Part shown: positions 42,246 through 51,374 of the stretch, in pieces
How positions within the stretch are numbered: the first letter of the stretch is position 1
Layout of the letters: each line of letters begins with the position of its first letter
Source: Parabacteroides sp. Marseille-P3160
GTDB lineage: Bacteria; Bacteroidota; Bacteroidia; Bacteroidales; Tannerellaceae
Length of the DNA: 64,000 bases
Assembly (NCBI RefSeq): GCF_900162725.1
Contig: NZ_LT799418.1
Location: forward strand, 375,194 to 439,193
Reading direction: 5' to 3'
Notes under the pieces: generated by a model
The model's database searches: none
Told to the model about the DNA's origin: nothing
Seen by the model: the letters and a program-made list of their open reading frames with translations, nothing else
Translations under genes and position numbers: made by a program

Positions 42246-43292
42246 ATGATGGAGTTTTCAGCTCAGCAAATAGCGGATTTTCTACATGGAAAAGTGGTGG
42301 GTGATCCGACGGTATCTGTAAATAATTTTTCAAAAATAGAAGAAGGAAAGCGGGGAACGCTTACTTTTTTGGCCAATCCCAAATACGAGCATTTTATATA
42401 TCAGACGGAAGCAAGCATCGTTCTCGTGAATAATGACTTCGAACCGGCGTCTCCGGTAAAGGCGACTTTGGTAAAAGTTCCCAATGCCTATGTTGCGTTG
42501 GCTACCCTGCTCGATCTGGTGGAAAAGACGAAAAGCGTAAAGAAAGGCGCCGACTCTACCGCCTTTATTTCCTCTTCGGCGTCTGTCGGGGAGGATTGTT
42601 ATATCGGCGCTTTTGCCTATATCGGCGAGGGCGCGAAGATCGGTGCAAACTGTCAGATCTATCCGCACGCCTTTATCGGGGATGGAGCGGTAGTCGGCGA
42701 CTATACGATTGTTTATCCTCATGTGACGGTCTACCAAGGTTGTAAGGTTGGGAATAACTGTATCCTTCATGCCGGCTCGGTGATCGGCGCCGACGGTTTC
42801 GGTTTTGCGCCGGAAGGGGAGGATTACAAGAAGATTCCCCAACTCGGAAATGTAATTTTGGAAGACAATGTGGAGATCGGCGCCAATACGACGGTCGACC
42901 GCGCCGTAATGGGTTCGACATTGATCCATAAGGGGGTAAAGTTGGATAATCTGGTTCAGATAGCCCACAATGTGGAAGTCGGGGAGAATACGGTGATGGC
43001 GGCACAAGTCGGCATTGCAGGTTCTACCAAGGTCGGGAAACATTGTATGTTCGGCGGACAGGTAGGTTTATCCGGGCATATTGTCATCGGCGATGAGGTG
43101 AAGATCGGCGCCCAGTCGGGAGTCATAAAGAACATCAAGCCACAGGATGAGATCTTGGGTTCTCCGGCGATTGATGCCAAAGGATTCTTCCGTTCCAGCG
43201 CCGTGTTCGCCCGCCTGCCCGAAATGTACCGCACAATGGGGCAATTGCAGCGTGAGATAGAAGAATTGAAGAAGAGAATAACTAAAGAATAA
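42246..43292 (+). CDS. lpxD: UDP-3-O-(3-hydroxyacyl)glucosamine N-acyltransferase
   Basis: A 348-residue (347 from the second ATG) acyltransferase for the third step of lipid A synthesis, adding the N-linked 3-hydroxyacyl chain from acyl-ACP. It has an N-terminal uridine-binding domain (about 1-100), a left-handed parallel beta-helix of hexapeptide repeats (about 105-310, e.g. Ile-Gly-Ala-Phe-Ala-Tyr, Ile-Gly-Ala-Asn-Cys-Gln) and a C-terminal helix with Glu/Lys repeats. The catalytic His is likely in Ile-Ala-His-Asn-Val-Glu-Val-Gly (about 240). It heads the lpxD-lpxCfabZ-lpxA operon. Confidence 0.95.
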   Translation: MMEFSAQQIADFLHGKVVGDPTVSVNNFSKIEEGKRGTLTFLANPKYEHFIYQTEASIVLVNNDFEPASPVKATLVKVPNAYVALATLLDLVEKTKSVKKGADSTAFISSSASVGEDCYIGAFAYIGEGAKIGANCQIYPHAFIGDGAVVGDYTIVYPHVTVYQGCKVGNNCILHAGSVIGADGFGFAPEGEDYKKIPQLGNVILEDNVEIGANTTVDRAVMGSTLIHKGVKLDNLVQIAHNVEVGENTVMAAQVGIAGSTKVGKHCMFGGQVGLSGHIVIGDEVKIGAQSGVIKNIKPQDEILGSPAIDAKGFFRSSAVFARLPEMYRTMGQLQREIEELKKRITKE

Positions 43293-43301
43293 ATAAGAGA
43301 T

Positions 43302-44687
43302 ATGCAGAAACAAAAAACGCTTGCAACCAGTTTTTCATTGCAAGGAAAAGGTTTGCATACCGGATTGGATATCCATATTACTTTCCGTCCGGCACCGGAA
43401 AACCACGGCTATAAGATTAAACGCATCGATTTGGAGGGAACTCCGGTTATTGACGCCTTGGCGGAAAATGTGGTGAATACGCAACGCGGAACCGTCCTGG
43501 CGAAAGAAGAAGTACAGGTCAGCACTGTGGAACACGCAATGGCCGCATTATATGCCTGGGAAATAGACAACTGCCTGGTGGAAGTGGACGCGCCCGAATT
43601 TCCGATCCTGGACGGCAGTTCCAAATATTTTTCCGAAGAGATTGAAAAAGCCGGTGTTGTAGAGCAGAATGCGCCGAAAGACTTTTACATAGTTAAACAT
43701 AAGATCGAAGTAAAAGATGAGAAGTCCGGATCTTCCATCGTTATTCTCCCGGACGATAAATTCAGTGTCAACGTCCTGATATCATTCGATTCGCCTGTCT
43801 TATCCAACCAATACGCCGTGCTTTCGGATTTGAAAGAATTCCCGAAGGAACTGGCGGCCTCCCGTACTTTTGTTTTTGTTCGCGAAGTGGAGGCTTTATT
43901 GCAAAATAACCTGATCAAAGGCGGCGATCTGGATAACGCCATCGTTATTTATGACCAGAAGATTTCCAAGGAATCACTCGATAAGCTGGCCGATATGATG
44001 GGATTGCCTCATCAGGATGTCAAGGAATTGGGATATATCAACCACGAACCGTTGGTCTATGTAAACGAACCGGCGCGTCATAAGCTGATCGACGTGATAG
44101 GAGACGTTGCCCTGATCGGTAAACCGATTATCGGCCGGATCATTGCAACCCGCCCGGGACATAAGATAAATAACCAGATGGCAAAGCAGATCCGCAAGGA
44201 TATTAAACAGAACTCCGTTCAGGCGCCTGTCTACCGGATGGGGGAACCGCCTTTGATGGATATCAACCGGATCAAGGAACTGCTGCCTCACCGTTATCCT
44301 TTCTTGTTAGTGGATAAAATCATCGAAATCGGCGGAGATTATATCGTAGGGATTAAGAATGTAACGGTAAACGAGCCTTTCTTCCAGGGACATTTCCCCC
44401 AGGAGCCTATTATGCCGGGAGTCTTGCTGGTGGAAGCGATGGCACAGGTCGGCGGTCTACTCGTTTTGAATTCGGTTGATGAGCCGGAACGCTATTCTAC
44501 CTATTTCATGAAGATAGACGGCGTTAAATTCCGTCATAAAATAGTTCCGGGTGACACTCTCGTTTTCCGGTTATCTTTGTTGGCGCCGATCCGGCGGGGG
44601 ATCTCCACGATGAAAGGATATGTCTTTATCGGTGAAAAAGTGGCTTGTGAAGCCGAATTTATGGCACAAATTATAAAAAACAGATAA
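43302..44687 (+). CDS. lpxC-fabZ: Fused LpxC deacetylase and FabZ dehydratase
   Basis: A 461-residue bifunctional protein. Residues 1 to about 300 are LpxC, the committed zinc deacetylase of lipid A synthesis: [11 protein letters not shown] (about 74-84) gives one zinc His, Gly-Ser-Ser is in the substrate loop, and His/Asp ligands occur at about 235-240. Residues about 310-461 are FabZ, the 3-hydroxyacyl-ACP dehydratase, with [12 protein letters not shown] and the active site [11 protein letters not shown]. The fusion is a hallmark of Bacteroidetes and puts the two enzymes competing for hydroxyacyl-ACP on one chain. It is between lpxD (9-nt gap) and lpxA (3-nt gap). Confidence 0.97.
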   Translation: MQKQKTLATSFSLQGKGLHTGLDIHITFRPAPENHGYKIKRIDLEGTPVIDALAENVVNTQRGTVLAKEEVQVSTVEHAMAALYAWEIDNCLVEVDAPEFPILDGSSKYFSEEIEKAGVVEQNAPKDFYIVKHKIEVKDEKSGSSIVILPDDKFSVNVLISFDSPVLSNQYAVLSDLKEFPKELAASRTFVFVREVEALLQNNLIKGGDLDNAIVIYDQKISKESLDKLADMMGLPHQDVKELGYINHEPLVYVNEPARHKLIDVIGDVALIGKPIIGRIIATRPGHKINNQMAKQIRKDIKQNSVQAPVYRMGEPPLMDINRIKELLPHRYPFLLVDKIIEIGGDYIVGIKNVTVNEPFFQGHFPQEPIMPGVLLVEAMAQVGGLLVLNSVDEPERYSTYFMKIDGVKFRHKIVPGDTLVFRLSLLAPIRRGISTMKGYVFIGEKVACEAEFMAQIIKNR

Positions 44688-44690
44688 GAG

Positions 44691-45473
44691 ATGCACTCAA
44701 ACTTAGCGGCCATTCATCCGGAAGCACAAATAGGAAAGAATGTGATCATAGACCCGTTTGTGGTCATAGAGAAAGATGTGGTCATTGGTGATCATTGTCA
44801 TATCCATCCCCACGTCACCATCTTGGATGGTGCGCGTATCGGAAATCATTGTGAGATTCATTCGGGAGCAGTGGTAGCGGGAATTCCCCAGGACCTGAAA
44901 TTTGCCGGGGAGAAAACGACGGCCGAGATCGGAGACTACACGACCATTCGTGAATGTGCGACGGTTAACCGCGGTACGGCTGCTAAAGGAAGGACTGTCG
45001 TAGGGAATGACTGCCTGATTATGGCTTATTCCCACGTGGCACATGACTGTATATTGAAAGATCATATCATCATAGGGAACGCCAGCCAATTGGCTGGAGA
45101 GGTAGAAATCGACGATTACGCCATTGTCAGCGGAGGATCGTTGGTCCATCAATTTACCCGCATATCCAAGCATGTAATGATTCAGGGAGGTTCCCGCCTG
45201 GGGAAAGACATTCCCCCTTATATTCTGGTCGGACGGGAGCCGATTGTCTACTGCGGCATCAATATTGTCGGGTTGCGCCGTCGGGGATTTACCAACGACC
45301 AGGTATTCCTGATCCAGGATATCTACCGTACCCTTTATACGCGTGGGTTGAACATTTCCGACGCCATCCAATGCATCGAAACCGAATACGGCCCCAGTGA
45401 AGAAAAGAGCCTGATCCTGGATTTTATCAAAACCTCCAAGCGCGGAATCGTGAGAGGTTCGATTGATGATTGA
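44691..45473 (+). CDS. lpxA: UDP-N-acetylglucosamine O-acyltransferase
   Basis: A 260-residue acyltransferase, first step of lipid A synthesis, putting a 3-hydroxyacyl chain on the 3-OH of UDP-GlcNAc. It has the left-handed beta-helix of hexapeptide repeats (about 5-190), the catalytic His in Ser-His-Val-Ala-His-Asp-Cys (about 120-126) and the C-terminal helical domain with Gly-Leu-Arg-Arg-Arg-Gly-Phe. Length is normal. Terminator follows at 45492-45527. Confidence 0.96.
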   Translation: MHSNLAAIHPEAQIGKNVIIDPFVVIEKDVVIGDHCHIHPHVTILDGARIGNHCEIHSGAVVAGIPQDLKFAGEKTTAEIGDYTTIRECATVNRGTAAKGRTVVGNDCLIMAYSHVAHDCILKDHIIIGNASQLAGEVEIDDYAIVSGGSLVHQFTRISKHVMIQGGSRLGKDIPPYILVGREPIVYCGINIVGLRRRGFTNDQVFLIQDIYRTLYTRGLNISDAIQCIETEYGPSEEKSLILDFIKTSKRGIVRGSIDD

Positions 45474-45491
45474 ATCAAAAAAAAGTTATGA

Positions 45492-45527
45492 AAAAGAGGG
45501 TATGTCGTCATAGGCATACCCTCTTTT
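45492..45527 (+). terminator. Terminator of the lpx operon
   Basis: A perfect 13-bp stem, AAAAGAGGGTATG with CATACCCTCTTTT, loop of 10 nt. It begins 18 nt after the lpxA stop. Confidence 0.85.
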
Positions 45528-45554
45528 GGTTGGTTGTGTTATTAATATTTTTAC

Positions 45555-45562
45555 TACTTTTG
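45555..45562 (+). promoter_or_regulatory. Promoter -7 element of the gene pair 45584-47043
   Basis: TACTTTTG, 21 nt before the start codon at 45584. TTG strings lie at about the -33 distance. Confidence 0.45.
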
Positions 45563-45583
45563 GGGCAATAAAACAATTGAAAA

Positions 45584-46138
45584 ATGGTATATCGATTTCT
45601 CATTCTTTCCGATGAAGTAGACGGATTCAAGCGTGAAATAAAAATTGATTCCGAAGCGACTTTTCTGGATCTGCATCATGCGATCGTTGAGTCGGTGAAA
45701 TATACTGAAACCCAGATGTGTTCCTTCTTTATCTGTGATGACGACTGGAGCAAACGTACTGAAATTACATTAGTCGACATGGGTTCGCCCTCAGAAGAAG
45801 ATATTTATTTGATGGAAGAGACCAAGCTGGAAGACCTTTTGGAAGACGAACATCAGAAACTCTTATACGTTTTTGATTACCTGACCGAACGCGCTTTCTT
45901 TATCGAACTACGTGAAATAATTACCGGGAAAAACCTTAAGAAGGCAGTTTGCTCCGTATCCGTCGGAGAACCTCCCAAACAGGAACTGTCTTTCGACGAA
46001 GCCGATCTGAAGGCCAACAATACGCCTTCCTCTTTAGGCGAAGATTTTTACGGCGACTCCGAATACGATCCCGACGAGCTGGATAAGGAAGGTTTCGAAG
46101 GATTAGACGGTCCGATCAGTAATCCGTATGACGATTGA
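45584..46138 (+). CDS. Plasmid pRiA4b ORF-3-like / TnpR-passenger family protein
   Basis: A 184-residue protein with a domain of the pRiA4b ORF-3-like family at about 1-110 (Phe-Leu-Asp-Leu-His-His-Ala-Ile and the later Phe-Phe-Ile-Cys-Asp-Asp-Asp-Trp), sometimes named IS1096 passenger TnpR. The C-terminal 60 residues are acidic and disordered-looking, rich in Asp, Glu, Gly and Tyr. Despite the family name there is no transposon here: it is followed directly by miaA (ATG overlapping its TGA), as part of a chromosomal operon. Its function is not known. Confidence 0.75.
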   Translation: MVYRFLILSDEVDGFKREIKIDSEATFLDLHHAIVESVKYTETQMCSFFICDDDWSKRTEITLVDMGSPSEEDIYLMEETKLEDLLEDEHQKLLYVFDYLTERAFFIELREIITGKNLKKAVCSVSVGEPPKQELSFDEADLKANNTPSSLGEDFYGDSEYDPDELDKEGFEGLDGPISNPYDD

Positions 46139-47043
46139 TGCCTGCGCTGCTTGTCTTGCTTGGCCCGACCGGGGTAGGAAAGACCGACCTCAGTATTCGA
46201 CTGGCCGAACATTTCCACAGCCCGATCCTTTCTTCCGACTCCCGGCAGTTCTATGAGGATCTGGTTATCGGTACGGCAGCGCCGACAGAGGAGCAGAAAG
46301 GCCGGGTTCCCCATTACCAGGTCGGCTTTCTTAAATTGGATGATTATTACAGCGCCAGCCGATTCGAGGAAGAAGCCTTAACCTTGCTGCAGCAGCTTTT
46401 CCAAACCCACCCGGTCGTTCTCCTGACGGGCGGCTCCATGATGTATATTGATGCGGTCTGCATGGGAATCGATGAGATGCCTTCCGTTCCTCCCGCCATC
46501 CGGGAGGCAATCTGGAAACAGTTTGAAACGGATGGGCTGGAACCGATTCTGGAAGAGCTTAAGATTGCCGATCCCGTACATTATGAAGAGGTCGACCGGA
46601 TGAACTATAAGCGTGTGATCCATGCCGTGGAGATCTGCCGGACTACAGGGCGTCCCTACTCCTCATTTCGTACCCGCCAACCCAAGAAGCGTCCGTTTGA
46701 TATAGTGAAAATCGGCCTTACCCGCGACCGGGAGGAGCTCTGCGACCGCATCAACCGCCGCGTCGACCAAATGATGGCGGAAGGCTTGCTGGAGGAGGCA
46801 CGGCACGTCTATCCCTTCCGCCATCTGAACTCATTGAATACGGTAGGCTATAAAGAACTATTCAAATACCTTGACGGAGAATGGACGCTGGACTTTGCCG
46901 TGGAAAAAATAAAGCGGAATACCCGCGTCTATGCCCGCAAGCAAATGACCTGGTTCAAGCGGGATCAGGAAATCACTTGGTTCCATCCCGACCGGACCGA
47001 CTCTATTCTTTCCTATATCGAAAACCGCCTCGGGAATCGGTAA
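46138..47043 (+). CDS. miaA: tRNA dimethylallyltransferase
   Basis: A 301-residue enzyme that puts a dimethylallyl group on A37 of tRNAs reading codons with U. The P-loop Gly-Pro-Thr-Gly-Val-Gly-Lys-Thr (about 8-15), Ser-Ser-Asp-Ser-Arg-Gln-Phe-Tyr (about 33-40) and Leu-Thr-Gly-Gly-Ser (about 97-101) are standard. The ATG at 46138 is preferred over a TTG at 46135; it overlaps the stop codon of the previous gene (TGATG), so the genes are coupled. Confidence 0.95.
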   Translation: MPALLVLLGPTGVGKTDLSIRLAEHFHSPILSSDSRQFYEDLVIGTAAPTEEQKGRVPHYQVGFLKLDDYYSASRFEEEALTLLQQLFQTHPVVLLTGGSMMYIDAVCMGIDEMPSVPPAIREAIWKQFETDGLEPILEELKIADPVHYEEVDRMNYKRVIHAVEICRTTGRPYSSFRTRQPKKRPFDIVKIGLTRDREELCDRINRRVDQMMAEGLLEEARHVYPFRHLNSLNTVGYKELFKYLDGEWTLDFAVEKIKRNTRVYARKQMTWFKRDQEITWFHPDRTDSILSYIENRLGNR

Positions 47044-47150
47044 ATACCCAAACGTTTCTCTTTTTAGCCGATCTTGTCAATCAATCGTAAGAAGACAGTA
47101 TCTCCTTATACTGATTTTTATATTTATTTTATTGCTTGTAATACATCCGA

Positions 47151-47717
47151 TTATTTGCTCAACAACTCTTCCACGACCTGCGGATAATGCAGGTATTCCA
47201 GAACGTGGACCTTTTGGGCGACATCCTCCGCCGTATCGGTGGGTAACACCGGGCAGACAGACTGGAAAATAACCTCTCCTTCGTCATAATGCGGATTGAC
47301 ATAATGGATCGTGATTCCGGTCTCTTTCTCACCGGCAGCCACCACAGCCTCATGTACGTGCATTCCGTACATTCCTTTTCCTCCGAATTTCGGTAGCAAA
47401 GCCGGATGAATATTGATGATCCGGTTCGGATAAGCCTCCAGCAAAGGGTAGGCAATCTTATTCATGAATCCGGCAAGAATGATATAATCCACGTGGTATT
47501 CAGTCAGTTTTCTCAAAATCGGAGCACCTTCGACAAATTCATCGCGTGAAAAGGCGAAAGAGGGAACCCCAAGGCGGTTTACCCGCTCGTGTACGCCGGC
47601 TTTCCGGTTGTTGGAAAGTACGACCGCTACTTTAACTGACTTGTTGCCAGAGAAATATTTTACAAAATTCTCTGCGTTTGTTCCCGATCCGGAAGCGAAA
47701 ATGGCAATATTCTTCAT
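47151..47717 (-). CDS. purN: Phosphoribosylglycinamide formyltransferase
   Basis: A 188-residue enzyme of purine synthesis that moves a formyl group from 10-formyl-THF to GAR. The start at 47717 gives Met-Lys-Asn-Ile-Ala-Ile-Phe-Ala-Ser-Gly-Ser-Gly-Thr-Asn-Ala-Glu, the standard PurN N-terminus. The catalytic Asn-His-Asp triad is seen in Ile-Ile-Asn-Ile-His-Pro-Ala-Leu-Leu-Pro (about 103-112) and His-Tyr-Val-Asn-Pro-His-Tyr-Asp-Glu-Gly (about 133-142). Divergent from acpP. Confidence 0.95.
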   Translation of the reverse strand: MKNIAIFASGSGTNAENFVKYFSGNKSVKVAVVLSNNRKAGVHERVNRLGVPSFAFSRDEFVEGAPILRKLTEYHVDYIILAGFMNKIAYPLLEAYPNRIINIHPALLPKFGGKGMYGMHVHEAVVAAGEKETGITIHYVNPHYDEGEVIFQSVCPVLPTDTAEDVAQKVHVLEYLHYPQVVEELLSK

Positions 47718-47785
47718 GCTTTTGATGTTTAAATGCACAAGAAAAGACGAAATGTGCAAGTTTTCGTGTTTTTTACCCCTTTTTA

Positions 47786-47818
47786 TTTGTATTGTAACGT
47801 AAAAATTGCTTTTCTTTG
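47786..47818 (+). promoter_or_regulatory. Probable promoter of acpP-fabF-rnc
   Basis: TTTG (47786-47789) and TTTCTTTG (47811-47818, a variant of TAnnTTTG) lie 21 nt apart, 55 nt before the acpP start codon. Confidence 0.4.
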
Positions 47819-47873
47819 CACTGCAAATTTATAAAGTAATACGAATTTATTTATTAATCTAAATTTAAAAGTT

Positions 47874-48110
47874 ATGTCTGAAGTTGCATCTAAAGTAAAA
47901 GCGATCATCGTTGATAAACTAAGTGTAGAAGAATCCGAAGTAACAAACGAAGCGAGCTTTACAAATGATTTAGGAGCAGACTCTCTTGACACTGTGGAAT
48001 TGATCATGGAATTTGAAAAAGAATTCGGAATCTCTATCCCGGACGATCAAGCTGAAAAAATTTCAACCGTAGGAGATGCTATTGCTTATATAGAAGCTAA
48101 TACGAAGTAA
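47874..48110 (+). CDS. acpP: Acyl carrier protein
   Basis: A 78-residue acidic four-helix protein that carries growing acyl chains. The phosphopantetheine serine is in [10 protein letters not shown] (Ser near residue 39). It is followed by fabF after 19 nt and then rnc, the same order as in many bacteria. The acyl chains it bears are used by the LpxA, LpxD and FabZ enzymes encoded nearby. Confidence 0.97.
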   Translation: MSEVASKVKAIIVDKLSVEESEVTNEASFTNDLGADSLDTVELIMEFEKEFGISIPDDQAEKISTVGDAIAYIEANTK

Positions 48111-48129
48111 ATCCGTTCTAAATTAAGGT

Positions 48130-49386
48130 ATGGAATTAAAAAGAGTAGTAGTAACAGGTCTTGGAGCCATTACTCCCTTAGGCAATACCCTCCCGGAAAC
48201 CTGGGAGAACTTGGTTAATGGAAAAAGTGGAGCGGGGCCTATTACTCGTTTCGATGCATCTAAATTTAAGACTCAGTTCGCTTGCGAAGTAAAAGGTTTT
48301 GATCCGTTGCAGTATTTTGATCGTAAAGAAGCGCGTAAGTTCGATCTTTATGCTCAATTTGCAATGGTTTCGGCTATGGAAGCAATGGCGGACTCTCATT
48401 TAGATCTGGAGAATGAAAACAAAGATCGTATCGGCGTGATCTTTGCCGCCGGAATCGGGGGGATTCATTCCTTTGAAGAAGAGGTAATGGGGTATGATCC
48501 GGAAAGAGGCCCGCGCTTCAGCCCGTTCTTTATCCCTAAAATCATAGCCGATATCGCAGCCGGCCATATTTCAATGAAATACGGATTACGGGGTCCGAAC
48601 TTTGCGACGGTATCCGCCTGTGCATCTTCTACCAATGCTGTTTACGATGCGTTCAACTATATACGTCTGGGAAAAGCTAACGCCATTCTCGCAGGAGGCG
48701 CCGAAGCTGCAGTTACAATTGTAGGTGTCGGCGGTTTTAATGCAATGAATGCACTATCGACCCGCAACGATTCGCCGGAGACGGCCTCGCGGCCGTTCAG
48801 CGCAAGTCGCGACGGATTCGTAATGGGTGAAGGAGCCGCTTGTCTGGTTCTGGAAGAGCTGGAGCATGCGTTGGCACGCGGAGCGAGGATTTATGCCGAG
48901 GTTGCCGGGGGCGGTTTATCCGCAGACGCTTATCACCTGACTGCTTCCCATCCGGAAGGCTTGGGTGCGCGGTTGGTAATGCTCAACGCCTTGGAAGATG
49001 CCGAACTGAAGCCTGAGGATATTGACTATATCAATGTACATGGAACGTCGACTCCGGTAGGAGACCTTTCGGAAGTCAAGGCAATCAAGGATGTCTTCGG
49101 AGAACAGGCCTACAAGCTGAATATCAGTTCTACTAAGTCAATGACCGGCCACTTACTGGGCGCTGCCGGCGCGATCGAAGCGGCTGCTTCCGTCTTGGCG
49201 GTTCAGAATGACATTATTCCTCCGACGATTAACCACGCTGAGGATGACAAGGATGCGGAAATCGATTATCAATTGAACTTTACATTTAATAAGGCACAAA
49301 AGCGTGAGGTTAGAGCGGCTCTGTCGAATACTTTCGGTTTCGGTGGGCATAATGCCAGCGTGATTGTCAAAAAATTCAAGAAATAG
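48130..49386 (+). CDS. fabF: 3-oxoacyl-ACP synthase II
   Basis: A 418-residue condensing enzyme that elongates acyl-ACP with malonyl-ACP. The catalytic Cys is in Val-Ser-Ala-Cys-Ala-Ser-Ser-Thr-Asn-Ala (about 160-169), with His residues in Asn-Val-His-Gly-Thr-Ser-Thr-Pro (about 302-309) and Ser-Met-Thr-Gly-His-Leu-Leu-Gly-Ala (about 338-346). Length is normal. Its 3' end overlaps rnc by 23 nt. Confidence 0.96.
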   Translation: MELKRVVVTGLGAITPLGNTLPETWENLVNGKSGAGPITRFDASKFKTQFACEVKGFDPLQYFDRKEARKFDLYAQFAMVSAMEAMADSHLDLENENKDRIGVIFAAGIGGIHSFEEEVMGYDPERGPRFSPFFIPKIIADIAAGHISMKYGLRGPNFATVSACASSTNAVYDAFNYIRLGKANAILAGGAEAAVTIVGVGGFNAMNALSTRNDSPETASRPFSASRDGFVMGEGAACLVLEELEHALARGARIYAEVAGGGLSADAYHLTASHPEGLGARLVMLNALEDAELKPEDIDYINVHGTSTPVGDLSEVKAIKDVFGEQAYKLNISSTKSMTGHLLGAAGAIEAAASVLAVQNDIIPPTINHAEDDKDAEIDYQLNFTFNKAQKREVRAALSNTFGFGGHNASVIVKKFKK

Positions 49387-50293
49387 AGAGAACGTGTTTG
49401 CCCGATTATATAAGAAAATAAGGCTCTTTTTGGTAAGAAAGAAAGAGCCTTATTTGTCTTTTTATAGGATTTTGGGATTTTATCCCACTAACATCGAACT
49501 ATATGAACAAGCCATTCACCATCGCTCTTCTTCCGTAGGAAATACCGAAGGAGGATTCCGGAAAAACAATGAGCGGCTTGAATTCCTGGGTGATGCGGTG
49601 CTTGGTGCGATTGTCGCAGATATCGTATATAAGCGTTTTCCCCGTAAAAAGGAAGGGTTCCTTACCAACACACGTTCCAAAATTGTCCAACGCGAAAGCC
49701 TGAACCGCATGGCGACCCAGATCGGATTGGATAAGCTGATCGTCTATTCGGCACGGACGAGCGCGCATAACAACTACATGTTTGGCAATGCACTGGAAGC
49801 CGTGATCGGGGCAGTCTACCTGGATCAGGGGTATGGCGTCTGCTACCGGTTTGTGAAAGAGAAATTGCTGGATCAATATATCAATCTGGAAGCCACTGCC
49901 CGCAAAGAGGTCAATTTCAAGTCGATCTTAATCGAATGGAGCCAGAAAAATAAGTTGGAAATCGCCTTCAATCTGATCGAATCATATTCTGATCATGAGG
50001 GAAATCCTGTCTTCCAGACCGGAGTTGCGCTTCTTGGCCAGCAAATCGGAATAGGGGTGGGATATACCAAGAAAGAGTCCCAGCAACATGCGGCAAAGAT
50101 GGCGATCCGTAAGCTCCGGACCGACAAAGACTTCCAGCTTTATATCTCTGAACTGAAAAAGAGCCTGAACGAAGGTTCAAACCAAGCCACGACAGAGAAT
50201 GATTATGATGAACTGCCCGAAGAAACGGAAAATAGCAAAAGTTCCGCCGAAAAAGAAAATGACGAAAGAAGGGAGCTTAATGTCCGAAATTAA
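49364..50293 (+). CDS. rnc: Ribonuclease III
   Basis: A 309-residue double-strand-specific RNase. The signature Glu-Arg-Leu-Glu-Phe-Leu-Gly-Asp-Ala-Val-Leu (about 67-77) holds the catalytic residues, with the second acidic site at Glu-Ala-Val-Ile-Gly-Ala-Val-Tyr. A dsRNA-binding domain is at about 185-252. It is longer than E. coli RNase III (226): an N-terminal basic stretch of about 25 residues and an acidic, disordered C-terminal tail of about 50 residues (Glu/Asn/Ser-rich) are extra. The start inside fabF gives a 23-nt overlap; a later start is possible. The end overlaps the convergent pfkA by 17 nt. Confidence 0.93.
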   Translation: MSKNSRNRENVFARLYKKIRLFLVRKKEPYLSFYRILGFYPTNIELYEQAIHHRSSSVGNTEGGFRKNNERLEFLGDAVLGAIVADIVYKRFPRKKEGFLTNTRSKIVQRESLNRMATQIGLDKLIVYSARTSAHNNYMFGNALEAVIGAVYLDQGYGVCYRFVKEKLLDQYINLEATARKEVNFKSILIEWSQKNKLEIAFNLIESYSDHEGNPVFQTGVALLGQQIGIGVGYTKKESQQHAAKMAIRKLRTDKDFQLYISELKKSLNEGSNQATTENDYDELPEETENSKSSAEKENDERRELNVRN

Positions 50294-51293
50294 TTCCCAT
50301 TCTTTCTCCTTGGCGGATCAGATCATGTTCCGGAGTAACAACTTTTAATTTTCCTCCTACTTCGGATAAGGCGACGGAGGCCACTTCATCTCCCCGCATA
50401 CAAACCATTTTCCCGAACTCCTTATTCGCGATCAGCTCGGCGGCGTGACCGCCCAGGCGAGTGGCCAGGTTCCGGTCAAAAGGAGAGGGGTTTCCCCCGC
50501 GTTGGATATATCCTAAGACGGTATCCCTCGTTTCTATCCCGGTTCCTTCGGCAATGGCCTGGGTGATATAACTGCTGGGATGCGGGGATTTCTCCCCGAT
50601 ATCGATTCCTTCAGCCACTACGACGATGGAATAGGGCTTTCCCCGGTGAGCCCGGTCGAGGATGGCTTCATTCACTTTGTTGATATCAAAACCCAATTCC
50701 GGCAGCAGAATTACGTCCGCTCCGCCTGCCATCCCGGCATATAAGGCAATCCATCCCGCATGATGACCCATGACTTCCACTACCATCACCCGCTTATGGG
50801 AGCTCGCTGTCGAGTGGAGCCGGTCAATTGCATCAGTCGCAATACCGACTGCCGTATCGAAGCCGAAAGTAATATCGGTTCCCCAGACATCATTATCAAT
50901 TGTTTTGGGTACTCCGATGATGTTGAATCCCATGCCGGATAACCGGCTGGCTGTTTTCTGCGTTCCGTTTCCTCCGATACAGACCAGGCAATCCAACCCT
51001 AAATCCCGGTAAGTCTCGTAAATCTTCTGTGGTTTGTCTCCGTCGGAATCTTCCAATATTTTCCGGAAAGGTTTTTCGCGCGAAGTACCCAGAATCGTTC
51101 CTCCCAGGTTTAAGATACCGGAGAGACTTCGTTCGGTCAGTGCTTCGACGTCTTTATTCAGCAGGCCGATGAAGCCGCTATGGATTCCTATCACCTCCAT
51201 CCCGTAATGCATGATGGCTGTTTTTCCCACCCCGCGGATGGTCGCATTGATACCCGGACAATCTCCTCCGGAAGTAAGAATTCCTATCTTCAT
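50277..51293 (-). CDS. pfkA: 6-phosphofructokinase
   Basis: A 338-residue glycolytic kinase. The start at 51293 (Met-Lys-Ile-Gly-Ile-Leu-Thr-Ser-Gly-Gly-Asp) is taken; an in-frame ATG at 51302 adds 3 residues. The motifs Ser-Gly-Gly-Asp-Cys-Pro-Gly-Ile-Asn (about 8-16) and Pro-Lys-Thr-Ile-Asp-Asn-Asp (about 130-136, catalytic Asp) are typical. The nucleotide loop reads Gly-Gly-Asn-Gly-Thr (about 109-113), where ATP-dependent enzymes have Gly-Gly-Asp-Gly-Ser; the Asn/Thr changes make the phosphate donor (ATP or pyrophosphate) less certain. Confidence 0.9.
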   Translation of the reverse strand: MKIGILTSGGDCPGINATIRGVGKTAIMHYGMEVIGIHSGFIGLLNKDVEALTERSLSGILNLGGTILGTSREKPFRKILEDSDGDKPQKIYETYRDLGLDCLVCIGGNGTQKTASRLSGMGFNIIGVPKTIDNDVWGTDITFGFDTAVGIATDAIDRLHSTASSHKRVMVVEVMGHHAGWIALYAGMAGGADVILLPELGFDINKVNEAILDRAHRGKPYSIVVVAEGIDIGEKSPHPSSYITQAIAEGTGIETRDTVLGYIQRGGNPSPFDRNLATRLGGHAAELIANKEFGKMVCMRGDEVASVALSEVGGKLKVVTPEHDLIRQGERMGINFGH

Positions 51294-51315
51294 GGTAACC
51301 ATATTTTAGTAACGA

Positions 51316-51323
51316 CAAATATA
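51316..51323 (-). promoter_or_regulatory. Promoter -7 element of pfkA
   Basis: Reads TATATTTG on the minus strand, 22 nt before the pfkA start. A divergent promoter for the GH3-like gene is 20 nt away. Confidence 0.45.
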
Positions 51324-51342
51324 AAAATAAAAAGAGAATGCA

Positions 51343-51350
51343 TACATTTG
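51343..51350 (+). promoter_or_regulatory. Promoter -7 element of the GH3-like gene
   Basis: TACATTTG, 24 nt before the ATG at 51375, which supports that start over any further upstream in the same frame. Confidence 0.5.
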
Positions 51351-51374
51351 TATTCTACAATATTGACTGAAGGA

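Noticed and set aside
45584-46138. Insertion sequence suggested by the TnpR-passenger family name
   Set aside because: No transposase, no terminal repeats; the gene is coupled to miaA in a chromosomal operon.
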